Shown here one piece after another: positions 50,750 through 60,122 of a stretch of DNA of 64,000 nucleotides (positions are counted from its first letter, which is position 1; every line of letters starts with the position of its first letter). Origin of the DNA: Limnohabitans_A sp048020265 (lineage in GTDB: Bacteria > Pseudomonadota > Gammaproteobacteria > Burkholderiales > Burkholderiaceae_C); NCBI RefSeq assembly GCF_048020265.1, contig NZ_CP171843.1, positions 992,001 to 1,056,000 of the forward strand. Direction: 5' to 3'. The position numbers were made by a program, and so were the translations under genes. The notes beneath the pieces are model-generated. The model was not told the DNA's origin, ran no database searches, and saw nothing but the letters and a program-made list of their open reading frames with translations.

Positions 50750-52273
50750 ATGGAACTCAAACGCATCATTGCCCGCGACAGCCGCTCAGCCAACGAAAAA
50801 GCCATTCAGTTGTATGGCCCCGATGTCTTGATCATTTCAAGTCAGAGGATCGACCAGCAAACCGAACTGATCGTGGCCGTCGATGTAGCCAGCGAACCCA
50901 GCGCCCCTGTCGCTGTGCCCCGCGAGACCCAACCGGCTTCGCCCAGCGCGCACCGTGCAGATCCGGCGCAATTCAAGCCCGATGCAGACCGATTTTTGCC
51001 GTTTTCGGAAATTTTCCAGAACGCCAACAACCAGGCTGTTCCTGTGCCAACGCAGCTGCAGACCCCAGGTGAGCAGCAGCCGGCGGCCATCGCAGCAGCG
51101 CCAAACCAGACACCGTTGTTCGACGACCATCCGGCCTCAGCCCCAACTCAAACGCCCATTCAAGCGCAAACTGCTGGCGCACAGGTCCAGCCTTTTGCAG
51201 CCAGTGCCCAGGTGCTGTCCACACCTGTGAGCGAACAGCCCACAGCCTATGAGCACCAACGCAGCCACGAAATCGTGGACATGCTGCGCCAGGAAATGGC
51301 CGCTTTGCGCAAAGAGTTCGCCTTGTCTCGTCAAATGCAACCTTGGCAGCAAACGCTCGGTCTGTCGCCCGACATCCAAAAACTCACCATAGCCATGCAA
51401 GAGGTGGGTATGCCTGTGGCCTTGCGCTCCCTGTTGACCGACAGCATTCAGGGTTTGGAGAGCCTGGACGAAGCCTGGCCTGTGGTGCAGCGCCTCTTGG
51501 GGGACGCGATCAACCGGCCCGCCATGAAGGCGCCCCATGCCGGCGTGCACGCCTTGTGCGGACCATCCGGGGGGGGCAAAACTTCGATGTTGGGACGTCT
51601 GGCTTACGCCGCCGCACAAGCGCACGGCGCAGAAAAGCAGGTGATGATCAGTTACGGCGAACAGCGTCCTGGCGCTTGGTCACAGATTCAGTTGCTGGCC
51701 TCGCAAGCCGGCGCCGTTTGTTTCCGGGCCGCCGACATGGCCATGCTCCAGACTTTGCTCGATGATTTGCACGGCAAGACGATCTGGATTGACACGCCTG
51801 GCGCGGACTTCGCGGTACACGCCCAGCAACTCATGCAGTCTCAGCCAGGCTTGTGCTTGCATGCGGTCTTGCCTGTTGATGCTACAGTGACCAACGTGCA
51901 AAAAATTCTCCAAAATTCTGAAATTCGCTGGTCCTCCTTGATGCTCACCAAAGTGGACGAGGCCGCTTACCCTTGGCCCTTGCTCAAAGGCTTGTGCGAA
52001 CAGGCCCTGCCGGTCTCTTGTATGGCCGAAGACAGCAAGATCAATGTGCCGCCCTTGGCCTTTGGTGCCGAGCGTTTGGTGGCAATGGCCATGACACCCT
52101 TGCAGGCTTTATTGCCTGAGGTCCAGCATTTGACGGCTGCTCCGGCCAAGGCGGCTCGCAAACCACGTGCAAAAAAAGACGTGGCAGCGACTTCTGACGT
52201 TCAACCCAAAACCCGTGCCGTCAAGGCTCGGGCTGCGACGGGCCTCTCGGCCTCCAAAGCTGCACATGGATAA
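50750..52273 (+). CDS. flhF: Polar flagellum GTPase FlhF
   Basis: 507 residues. The N-terminus (MELKRIIARDSRSANEKAIQ) is the FlhF signature. A Gln/Pro/Ala-rich linker lies at about 55-160. The SRP-type GTPase domain (about 245-450) has the P-loop GPSGGGKTSMLGRLAYAA and a later IWIDTPGA and MLTKVDEA. An Ala/Lys-rich tail follows. FlhF recruits the first flagellar components to the cell pole. It starts 6 bp after flhA and overlaps flhG by 8 bp. Confidence 0.95.
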   Translation: MELKRIIARDSRSANEKAIQLYGPDVLIISSQRIDQQTELIVAVDVASEPSAPVAVPRETQPASPSAHRADPAQFKPDADRFLPFSEIFQNANNQAVPVPTQLQTPGEQQPAAIAAAPNQTPLFDDHPASAPTQTPIQAQTAGAQVQPFAASAQVLSTPVSEQPTAYEHQRSHEIVDMLRQEMAALRKEFALSRQMQPWQQTLGLSPDIQKLTIAMQEVGMPVALRSLLTDSIQGLESLDEAWPVVQRLLGDAINRPAMKAPHAGVHALCGPSGGGKTSMLGRLAYAAAQAHGAEKQVMISYGEQRPGAWSQIQLLASQAGAVCFRAADMAMLQTLLDDLHGKTIWIDTPGADFAVHAQQLMQSQPGLCLHAVLPVDATVTNVQKILQNSEIRWSSLMLTKVDEAAYPWPLLKGLCEQALPVSCMAEDSKINVPPLAFGAERLVAMAMTPLQALLPEVQHLTAAPAKAARKPRAKKDVAATSDVQPKTRAVKARAATGLSASKAAHG

Positions 52274-53099
52274 GAAGAGTTTCCCACAAGTCATCGGGGT
52301 GGCCAGCGGCAAAGGGGGTGCTGGCAAGACGACTGTCGCCATCAATTTGGCCGTGGCTCTGGCCCTGCGTGGGCAGCATGTGATGCTGCTGGACGCTGAT
52401 TTGGGCATGGCCAATGCCCAAATCGCATTGGGAGCCCATGCGCCATACAACATCAGCCACGTGCTCAACGGCAGCAAAACCTTGCAAGAGGTGCTGGTCA
52501 CCACCGCGCAGGGTGTCCGATTGGTGCCGGGCGCCTCGGGCTTGCGCGACATTGCTGCGCTGAGTTCTGCGCAAATCGCCACCATGATCCGCGCTTTTGA
52601 CACGCTGGATGAGCCGGTGGACTATCTGGTGGTCGATGTGGCTGCCGGCATCGCACCTGCCGTGCTCGAATTCATGGCCGCATGCCAACGCCGCTTTGTG
52701 GTGGTGTGTGACCAGCCTTCCTCCATTGCCGACGCTTATGGACTGATCAAGGTGATGTCTACCGAGCAGTCGCTGGATGAAATTTACCTCATCCCCAACA
52801 TGGTCGGCAGCATGCAGGAGGGGCGGCAGTTGTACCGCCGTCTCAACGATGTCTGTACCCGTTTTTTAGGCATTTCGATACGCTATCTGCACTCCATCGA
52901 GGGCGACGAGTTGGTGCTTCAGGCCTTGCGCAAATACCAGTCTGTGCTGGATTACGCGCCGGGCAGCGCCGCCGCGCGTGATTTCAGAGCCCTGGCTGAA
53001 GCCGTGGACCAGTTGCCACGCATACAGTCTGCTTCAGGGCGCATGCAGTTTTTCATGGAGCGCATGCTGCACGTTCCCACTGACCGGTCAGGCGCATGA
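52266..53099 (+). CDS. flhG: Flagellar number regulator FlhG (FleN/MinD-like ATPase)
   Basis: 277 residues from the ATG at 52266. MinD/ParA-type ATPase: deviant Walker A ASGKGGAGKTTVAINLA (about 13-29), then LLDADLGMANAQIALG, and VDYLVVDVAAGIAPAVLEF. It counters FlhF and limits flagellar number, and in Pseudomonas and Vibrio inhibits FleQ/FlrA. A longer frame to 52167 overlaps flhF and lacks homology. It overlaps fliA by 4 bp. Confidence 0.95.
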   Translation: MDKKSFPQVIGVASGKGGAGKTTVAINLAVALALRGQHVMLLDADLGMANAQIALGAHAPYNISHVLNGSKTLQEVLVTTAQGVRLVPGASGLRDIAALSSAQIATMIRAFDTLDEPVDYLVVDVAAGIAPAVLEFMAACQRRFVVVCDQPSSIADAYGLIKVMSTEQSLDEIYLIPNMVGSMQEGRQLYRRLNDVCTRFLGISIRYLHSIEGDELVLQALRKYQSVLDYAPGSAAARDFRALAEAVDQLPRIQSASGRMQFFMERMLHVPTDRSGA

Positions 53100-53803
53100 G
53101 CAACGTTTCTCTTTATGAAGAGGTTGGCGATCGCCAAGAGTCCTTGATCATGGCGCACATGCCCATGGTCAAACGCGTGGCGGTGCACCTGAAAGCCCGC
53201 TTGCCGCCTTTTATGGAACTCGACGAGTTGGTGCAAGTGGGCATGGTGGGCTTGATAGAAGCTGCGCGCTCTTTTGATCCGACCAAAGGGTTTGAGTTTG
53301 AGCATTTCGCGCTCAGCCGTGTGCGCGGCGCGATTTTGGACGAAGTGCGGCGGCAATCCTTTTTGCCGCGTTCAGCAGTCGCGTTCAATAAAAGTGAAAA
53401 CGAGGCTGTCCACGTGTTGGCTGCTGAGTTGGGACGCGCGCCCACTCAGGCTGAATTGGCCCTGTTCATGGGCAAGGACATCGAGGAATTCCACAAAGAA
53501 CGCGGCCAGGCCAAACGCTTTGAGACTTACTCGATGGAGGTGGTCAATGACGAGGTCATGAGCATGCCTGGTGACAGCGCAATGCAGCCCGAGGTCATGG
53601 TGGAGGAGGCCGAGTTCATGGAAGCCGTGGTGCAGGCCATCGACCAATTGCCTGAACGGGAAAGGCTGGTGATGTCGCTTTACTACGTTGAAGAGCTCAA
53701 TCTCAAGGAAATTGGTGAAGTTTTGGGTGTGAGTGAATCCAGGATCAGTCAAATTCTTTCCGCTGTTGTGAAAAAATTACGGCAAAATTTGCAAATCTCC
53801 TAA
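53096..53803 (+). CDS. fliA: RNA polymerase sigma-28 factor FliA
   Basis: 235 residues. Sigma region 2 (VKRVAVHLKARLPPFMELDE, LVQVGMVGLIEAARSFDP, FEFEHFALSRVRGAILDEVR), region 3, and region 4 HTH (LPERERLVMSLYYVEELNLK, EIGEVLGVSESRISQILS) are all present. It directs transcription of late flagellar genes and is held by FlgM (28342-28644). ATGA-coupled to flhG. Confidence 0.97.
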   Translation: MSNVSLYEEVGDRQESLIMAHMPMVKRVAVHLKARLPPFMELDELVQVGMVGLIEAARSFDPTKGFEFEHFALSRVRGAILDEVRRQSFLPRSAVAFNKSENEAVHVLAAELGRAPTQAELALFMGKDIEEFHKERGQAKRFETYSMEVVNDEVMSMPGDSAMQPEVMVEEAEFMEAVVQAIDQLPERERLVMSLYYVEELNLKEIGEVLGVSESRISQILSAVVKKLRQNLQIS

Positions 53804-53818
53804 ATTTAACTAATTCTG

Positions 53819-54370
53819 ATGTTCAGTTTTTTCAGCCGCAACAAACCTGAGGACGAGATGCGTCGTGCAGTGGCGGCCTTTGAAAAAGTGGCATCCATCC
53901 AATCTGACTCGCGTGATGCACGCAGCATGCGCCTGCGCATGGGCTTGATTTGTCGCGCCCATTTGGACAAAACCTTCATCGCAGGTGCTGAGCAAACGGC
54001 CGCTTGGCAAGAGCATGCCAGGCAGGCGTTGCTGGATGATCAACCGCTTCCCGATCTGCCCAAACCCTCGAAGTTTCAAAAAATACGCTCGGGTGAGACC
54101 GACATTTACGCTTATTTGCCTGAAGAGTTCGTCACCGAAGCGTTTGGCTTGGGTGCGCGGTACCAAAAAATGGAGCTGTCTGCCCCCAAGGCCATCGAAG
54201 CCATGCAGGCTTTGGCTAACCAGATCAGTTACTACGAACTGCGGCTTCAGGAGCCCTTTCAGGTGCTGGACTTCCTGCGCGAAGAGTTGGCTGCCGAGGC
54301 GGCTTTGTTGGCCGCAGCGCAAGATTCCGAGGGCCATCCTCCCTCAACTGATGGACAGGTGTCCGCGTGA
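53819..54370 (+). CDS. Uncharacterised cytoplasmic protein downstream of fliA
   Basis: 183 residues, mostly helical, no membrane segment or signal (MFSFFSRNKPEDEMRRAVAA start; ETDIYAYLPEEFVTEAFGLG in the middle; LDFLREELAAEAALLAAA at the end). Family not recognised. It starts 15 bp after fliA and the next gene begins 6 bp after its stop, so both are probably in the flhA operon. A motility role is suggested by position only. Confidence 0.65.
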   Translation: MFSFFSRNKPEDEMRRAVAAFEKVASIQSDSRDARSMRLRMGLICRAHLDKTFIAGAEQTAAWQEHARQALLDDQPLPDLPKPSKFQKIRSGETDIYAYLPEEFVTEAFGLGARYQKMELSAPKAIEAMQALANQISYYELRLQEPFQVLDFLREELAAEAALLAAAQDSEGHPPSTDGQVSA

Positions 54371-54375
54371 ACGCC

Positions 54376-54990
54376 ATGGAAGCCTTGGTCAATGCGCTGA
54401 TGGCTATTGGTTTATTGCTGATCTTGATCCTCGTGGTTTATTTGATCGACAGGGTCAACTTGATCGAAAAAGAAACCCGCAAGGTGATGAGCACGATCAG
54501 CGACAACGCCGCACGTCCGGCAGCGCCTTACATGGGTTTGTCGGCTAAAAAACTGTGGGATGTCATGACTGGCAGGTCCGATGAAGGGCTGGACAGTGAA
54601 GCCGTCTCGGAGCTGCGCGTTCGGTATCAAACGGTTTTGACCAAGCACGTCGAGGCTTTGTACCAAGAGGGTTTCAAGGACGGTCAGCTCGGTGTTGGAG
54701 GGGAGCCTAAAAATACACGGCTCATTGCCACTGCCAAAGGCCAGGTGGAGTCTTGGATACCTTCGGCGCAAGCCAATGCTTTGTACCAATGTGGTTTGAA
54801 CGCTTCGCAGACCCCCGAGTCCGATTGGGGGCCGATACGCGCTGCCATGGACGAAGCCGGTCAATTGTTGTGGTCTAAAACCCAGTTGGAACCTGCGGGT
54901 GCGCTGTCTGATTGGTTGATGCCCTCGGGTGCTGGTCCCAAGGGTCAGGCCGAGCCGCAGGCCGATATGGGCTTGTTGGATGCCCGCTGA
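54376..54990 (+). CDS. Uncharacterised membrane-anchored protein
   Basis: 204 residues from the ATG at 54376 (a GTG at 54367 is possible). One N-terminal transmembrane helix (about 8-28, ALMAIGLLLILILVVYLIDR) with a large cytoplasmic domain containing LWDVMTGRSDEGLDSEAVSE and QTVLTKHVEALYQEGFKDGQ. No known family recognised. It ends the operon; a weak hairpin and the fliS promoter follow. Confidence 0.65.
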   Translation: MEALVNALMAIGLLLILILVVYLIDRVNLIEKETRKVMSTISDNAARPAAPYMGLSAKKLWDVMTGRSDEGLDSEAVSELRVRYQTVLTKHVEALYQEGFKDGQLGVGGEPKNTRLIATAKGQVESWIPSAQANALYQCGLNASQTPESDWGPIRAAMDEAGQLLWSKTQLEPAGALSDWLMPSGAGPKGQAEPQADMGLLDAR

Positions 54991-55006
54991 CGTTGGCAAG
55001 GTCCGC

Positions 55007-55032
55007 TGAAGGCCGAAGTCCGGGGCCTTTCC
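55007..55032 (+). terminator. Possible weak terminator before fliS
   Basis: The arms AAGGCC (55009-55014) and GGCCTT (55024-55029) around a 9-base loop are followed by only a short T stretch. It would end the flhA operon before the separate fliS promoter. Confidence 0.35.
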
Positions 55033-55131
55033 ATGCGGCTCAGTGGCCGCAAAGCTGCTCTCTTTTGCGACCAGGATGGTGTTCGGCAATCGGTTTTTAA
55101 ATTCAATCCATGCAAAACGTGTGGGTTGGCC

Positions 55132-55158
55132 TCAAGTTTTCTGTCTGACCGCCGATTC
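55132..55158 (+). promoter_or_regulatory. Sigma-28-type promoter for fliS
   Basis: TCAAGTTT-N11-GCCGATTC, identical at all 16 fixed positions to the flgM promoter. It ends 34 bp before the fliS ATG at 55193. It lies in the 202-bp gap after 54990, in which no gene is seen. Confidence 0.82.
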
Positions 55159-55192
55159 CTCTGTTACTGAAGTAGTAAAGGGGTTTCTTTCC

Positions 55193-55615
55193 ATGCGTGC
55201 CTATTCCAAATTTGCTGAGAGTTACGGTTCTGTCCAGGTCACCACAGGCGTGGCAACGGCAGACAACATCCAGCTGATCCAGATGTTGTTTGATGGCTTG
55301 TTGGAAAGCCTTGCCATGGCATCGGGCCACATCCAGAACAACGCGATCGAGGAAAAATCCAAAGCCTTGGCACGTGCAGGTCGCATCGTGGTGGGTTTGC
55401 AAGGCGCGCTCGATTTCGAGCGTGGCGGCGAGTTGGCTCAAAACCTCAACGAGTTGTACGCCTACATCACACGTCGACTGTTCCACATCAACGCACACAA
55501 CGACTTGGCAGCGCTTGAAGAAGTCAAAACCCTGATCAGGGACATCTCGCAAGCATGGCAGACTTTGCCCAGCTTGTTGGCAGACACTGGCCGCAAGACG
55601 CATTACGCCAACTGA
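55193..55615 (+). CDS. fliS: Flagellin export chaperone FliS
   Basis: 140 residues from the ATG at 55193 (MRAYSKFAESYGSVQVTTGV). FliS helices: IQLIQMLFDGLLESLAMASG, LARAGRIVVGLQGALDFERG, GELAQNLNELYAYITRRLFH. It binds the C-terminus of flagellin before export. Neither fliC nor fliT is adjacent; fliD is 40 kb away. An upstream frame extension to 55043 covers the promoter and is rejected. Confidence 0.95.
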   Translation: MRAYSKFAESYGSVQVTTGVATADNIQLIQMLFDGLLESLAMASGHIQNNAIEEKSKALARAGRIVVGLQGALDFERGGELAQNLNELYAYITRRLFHINAHNDLAALEEVKTLIRDISQAWQTLPSLLADTGRKTHYAN

Positions 55616-55641
55616 TGGCACCAGGCTCGGGCATGGCCGAT

Positions 55642-55718
55642 TGGTCTGCCCGACAGGGATCGAACCTGTGACCCACAGCTTAGAAGGCTGTTGCTCTATC
55701 CAACTGAGCTACGGGCAG
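55642..55718 (-). tRNA. tRNA-Arg (anticodon TCT)
   Basis: 77 nt. Seven-base acceptor stem CTGCCCG/CGGGCAG with discriminator A and encoded CCA; D-arm AGCTCAGTTGGATAGAGCA; anticodon loop CTTCTAA between ACAGC and GCTGT; T-arm with TTCGATC. It lies antisense to the downstream region of fliS. Confidence 0.95.
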
Positions 55719-55740
55719 AAGTGTCAAACAATCCAGAAAC

Positions 55741-55770
55741 ACAAAAGGCCCTGACGGGCCTTTTTTTGTG
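55741..55770. terminator. Intrinsic terminator between the two tRNA genes
   Basis: Stem ACAAAAGGCCC / GGGCCTTTTTTTGT around TGAC. The rightward side has seven Ts, so it can end fliS transcription; the leftward side has TTTT after its own stem and may act on the tRNA-Pro transcript. Confidence 0.75.
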
Positions 55771-55823
55771 AGTTTGTCTGAAAACAGACTTTGGAATCTT
55801 CTTGTGGCTGAGCCATCAAGAAA

Positions 55824-55900
55824 TGGTCGGAGCGGCGGGATTCGAACTCGCGACCCTCTGCTCCCAAAGCAGATGCGCTACCAGGCTGCGCTACGCTCCG
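55824..55900 (-). tRNA. tRNA-Pro (anticodon TGG)
   Basis: 77 nt. Acceptor stem CGGAGCG/CGCTCCG with A discriminator and encoded CCA; D-arm AGCGCAGCCTGGTAGCGCA; anticodon loop TTTGGGA between TCTGC and GCAGA; T-arm with TTCGAAT. Same strand as tRNA-Arg, 105 bp upstream of it. Confidence 0.96.
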
Positions 55901-56042
55901 ACTGCACATATTCTAACTCCCAAATCGCCTGTTTCAGTCCATGGCATTCAAAAAAGTCCGCTGGTCATGCGCAAGAGCCATCGCCAGCGCACTGACAGGG
56001 AACGGCCTTGAGCGTGAGGCACTGGAACGATGCCAATCCAGT

Positions 56043-56072
56043 GAAAACGGCCTGCAGAGCAGGCCGTTTTTC
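56043..56072 (-). terminator. Intrinsic terminator after the acyl-CoA dehydrogenase gene
   Basis: The arms 56043-56055 and 56059-56072 form a stem with core ACGGCCTGC/GCAGGCCGT, loop AGA, and A/T ends. It lies 18 bp beyond the stop at 56090 for leftward transcripts. The rest of 55901-56089 has no gene. Confidence 0.8.
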
Positions 56073-56089
56073 CGGGGGCTGATGGGTGT

Positions 56090-57349
<1,260 letters not shown>

Positions 57350-57391
57350 GGTCTCTCTCCTAGGGTTGGGATTCGGTTCTTAAAAATGGGG

Positions 57392-58477
57392 TCACGCTTG
57401 GCGGGCAAAGCGCCAGGCCAACTCGGCCATGGGGCGGGCCCCTGCGCCTGAAGTTTTGGCTTGTTCGCTGGACGCGGTGCCGTCTTCGACGCGTTTGGCA
57501 ATGCCTTGCAAGATGGCCGCGATGCGGAACATGTTGTAGGCCAGGTAAAAATTCCAGTCTTTGGCCAAAGCCTCGGGCGTGGTGAAGCCGGTGCGCTCGC
57601 AATAGCGGCGGATGTATTCGGCTTCAGAGGGAATGCCCAGCGCGGCCAGATCGAGCCCGCCAATGCCGCGGAAGGTACCCGGGCTGATGTGCCAGGCCAT
57701 GCAGTGGTAGCTGAAGTCGGCCAGCGGGTGGCCCAGGGTGGACAGCTCCCAGTCGAGTACCGCCAGCACGCGGGCTTCGGTGGGGTGGAACATCAGGTTG
57801 TCCAGGCGGTAGTCGCCATGCACGATGCCGACCAAAGACTCGTCCTTGGCGCTGTCCGGGATGTTTTTAGGCAGCCATTCGATCAGCTGGTCCATCTCGG
57901 GGATGGGCTGGGTGATGGAGGCGGCGTATTGTTTGCTCCAGCGGCCAATCTGGCGCTCGATGTAGTTGCCGGGTTTGCCGTAGCTGGCCAGGCCTTGCTT
58001 GGCAAAGTCGACTTTGTGCAACGCCGCCAGCACACGGTTCATCTCGTCGTAAATTTCTCCGCGCTCAGCAGGTGTCATGCCTGGCAAAGACTGGTCCCAC
58101 AGCACGCGGCCTTGCACGAACTCCATGACATAAAACGCGCGGCCAATCACCGACTCGTCATCGCACAGCACATGCATCTGGGCCACGGGCACGTCGGTGC
58201 CGTGCAAGCCTTGCATCACGGCGAACTCGCGTTCGATGGCATGGGCCGAGGGCAGCAGCTTGGCCACTGGGCCGGGTTTGGCCCGCATCACGTATTGGCG
58301 TGAAGGGGTGATCAGCTTGTAGGTGGGGTTCGATTGGCCACCCTTGAACATTTCCACGCTCAAGGGGCCTGCAAACCCGGGCAGCTTGGCTGTGAGCCAG
58401 CTCTCCAAGGCCGGGATGTCGAAGGTGTGGGTGCCGGTGACAGGCCGGGTCCCCACGAAATGATCAAAAGCACTCAT
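57392..58477 (-). CDS. APH-family phosphotransferase (ACAD10/11-type kinase domain)
   Basis: 361 residues. Aminoglycoside-phosphotransferase-like kinase fold: nucleotide-binding N-lobe (FKGGQSNPTYKLITPSRQYV), catalytic VHGDYRLDNLMFHP (HGDxxxxN, about residue 230) and metal-binding VLAVLDWELSTLGHPLADFS. Its homologues phosphorylate hydroxyacyl-CoA or small molecules rather than antibiotics. Operon with the ACAD gene suggests a step in 4-hydroxyacyl-CoA breakdown. Upstream neighbour is the Crp-like regulator 64 bp away. Confidence 0.85.
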   Translation of the reverse strand: MSAFDHFVGTRPVTGTHTFDIPALESWLTAKLPGFAGPLSVEMFKGGQSNPTYKLITPSRQYVMRAKPGPVAKLLPSAHAIEREFAVMQGLHGTDVPVAQMHVLCDDESVIGRAFYVMEFVQGRVLWDQSLPGMTPAERGEIYDEMNRVLAALHKVDFAKQGLASYGKPGNYIERQIGRWSKQYAASITQPIPEMDQLIEWLPKNIPDSAKDESLVGIVHGDYRLDNLMFHPTEARVLAVLDWELSTLGHPLADFSYHCMAWHISPGTFRGIGGLDLAALGIPSEAEYIRRYCERTGFTTPEALAKDWNFYLAYNMFRIAAILQGIAKRVEDGTASSEQAKTSGAGARPMAELAWRFARQA

Positions 58478-58541
58478 GGGGTGACCCGTCGAAAATCAAG
58501 GGCCGCTGCAGTCAGCGGTGAGATGGAAAAACTGTGGCGCG

Positions 58542-59261
58542 TCAGTGGTCCGCGTTCACGATCAGCAGCAATGCATCGCGATCGAGCACCACCAAGCCAC
58601 CGGGCTCGATGCGGATGATCTGCTCGCGTTCCATTTGCTTGAGTTCCTGGTTGACGCGCTGGCGCGATGCGCCCAGCAGCTGGGCCAGTTCTTCCTGCGC
58701 CAGTTGCAGGCTGATGCGGATCGCCTTGGCGTCCGACAGACTGGGCACGCCGTAGCTGCGCAGCAAGTGGTTGAGCTGTTTGGCCAGCCGGGCCCGCAAG
58801 GGCAGGGTGTTGAGGTCTTCCACCAAGCCGTAGAGCTGGCGAATGCGGCGCGACTGCAGGCGCAGCATGGCTTCGTAAAACTCGACGTGCTGCGACAGGA
58901 TTTTCTTGAAGTCGGCCTTGGCCACGTTGAGCGTGGTCGTATCGCCGTGTGCATAACAATCGTGCGTGCGGCGGTCCCCGTCGAAGATCGACACATCGCC
59001 AAACCAGATGCCCGGCTCCACATAGGTCAGGGTGATCTGCTTGCCCGACACCGAGGTCGAGCTCACGCGCACCGCGCCCTTGGCACAGGCAATCCACTGC
59101 TCGGGCGGGTCTCCCCGTGCCGCGAGCATGTCGCCGTCCTTGAAACGTTTGACGTAAGCGCATCGAAGTATGTCGTGACGAAGTGAAGGTGAAAGGGTTG
59201 AGAACCAGCGACCACCATTGATCGCCTCTCTTTCCTCCATTGTCAGAATCGGTTCGTCCAT
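58542..59261 (-). CDS. Crp/Fnr-family transcriptional regulator
   Basis: 239 residues. N-terminal cNMP-binding-like beta-roll (VKRFKDGDMLAARGDPPEQW, then WFGDVSIFDGDRRTHDCYAH), dimer helix, and C-terminal winged HTH (LAQEELAQLLGASRQRVNQE, then IRIEPGGLVVLDRDALLLIV). The phosphate cassette reads FGDVSIFDGD instead of FGE with a later Arg-x-Ala, so cAMP binding is doubtful. It has no Fnr-type N-terminal Cys cluster. It probably regulates the adjacent lipid genes; this is inference. Confidence 0.88.
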   Translation of the reverse strand: MDEPILTMEEREAINGGRWFSTLSPSLRHDILRCAYVKRFKDGDMLAARGDPPEQWIACAKGAVRVSSTSVSGKQITLTYVEPGIWFGDVSIFDGDRRTHDCYAHGDTTTLNVAKADFKKILSQHVEFYEAMLRLQSRRIRQLYGLVEDLNTLPLRARLAKQLNHLLRSYGVPSLSDAKAIRISLQLAQEELAQLLGASRQRVNQELKQMEREQIIRIEPGGLVVLDRDALLLIVNADH

Positions 59262-59318
59262 GCTCTGTCCTTTGAGTGACTGGGAATCGTTTTTTTGTCG
59301 CCTGGGGGACCAGTCGCT

Positions 59319-60098
59319 TTATTCGTATTCGGGTTTTTGCTTGTTCAGGAATGCAGAAATGCCGATGCCCGCATTGGCGTGGTGCAGGTTTTTCACAAAG
59401 TGGTCGCGCTCACGCGCCAGTTGCGCATTGAGGCTGCTGCCGTCGGCATCGCCCAGCAATTCCTTGATGCTGGCCAGCGCATTGGGTGCGCGGGCGTTGA
59501 GCTGTTCGCTCAGTTGCAAAGCCTGCTGCAGGGCTTGTCCGGCATCCACCAGTCGATTCACCACGCCCAGCTGCTGCAAACGTTCTGCGCCGATGCGCTC
59601 GCCGCACATCAGCAGCTCGGTGGCCAGTTGGCGCGGCACAGCGCGCGACAGGCTCCAGCTGCCCCCGCCATCGGGCGACAAGGCAATCGAGCTGTAGGCC
59701 ATCACGAACACGCTGTTGCGGGCGGCCACGATCATGTCGCAAGCCAATGCCAGCGAAAAACCGGCACCAGCGGCAGGACCTTCCACCGCCGCAATCACCG
59801 GTTTGGGAAAGGTGCGGATGGCTTCGATCCAGTTGTGCAGGCCTTCGATGCTTTGCGCTTGGTGCTCGGGCGGCAACTGGCGGTTGTTTTGCAGGCGCTG
59901 CAAATTGCCACCTGCGCTGAAGATGCCATTGGCCCCGGTGATCACCACGCTGCGCACATCGGCGCTGGATTCGGCCACGCTCAAGGCTTCGACGCCTGCG
60001 GCATACATCTCGGGGCCGAGGGCGTTGCGAAACTCCGGGTTGCTGAGGGTCAAAACCAGGGTCTGGCCTTCGCTGGTGCTGAGCAATTGGGCGGTCAT
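59319..60098 (-). CDS. Enoyl-CoA hydratase/isomerase family protein
   Basis: 259 residues of crotonase fold. Oxyanion-hole segments are visible (GANGIFSAGGNLQRLQ, VEGPAAGAGFSLALACDMIV). The catalytic region reads AYSSIALSPDGGGSWSLSRA: the crotonase Glu144 position is not acidic and Glu164 aligns with Asp, as in PaaG-type isomerases. It may therefore isomerise rather than hydrate. It starts 24 bp after the 3-hydroxyacyl-CoA dehydrogenase stop. Confidence 0.88.
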   Translation of the reverse strand: MTAQLLSTSEGQTLVLTLSNPEFRNALGPEMYAAGVEALSVAESSADVRSVVITGANGIFSAGGNLQRLQNNRQLPPEHQAQSIEGLHNWIEAIRTFPKPVIAAVEGPAAGAGFSLALACDMIVAARNSVFVMAYSSIALSPDGGGSWSLSRAVPRQLATELLMCGERIGAERLQQLGVVNRLVDAGQALQQALQLSEQLNARAPNALASIKELLGDADGSSLNAQLARERDHFVKNLHHANAGIGISAFLNKQKPEYE

Positions 60099-60122
60099 GG
60101 GCGTCCTTGGTGTGGGGGCAGG

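Noticed and set aside
55768..56011. Short open frames over the tRNA-Pro gene
   Set aside because: They are read from the complement of a tRNA and its flank.
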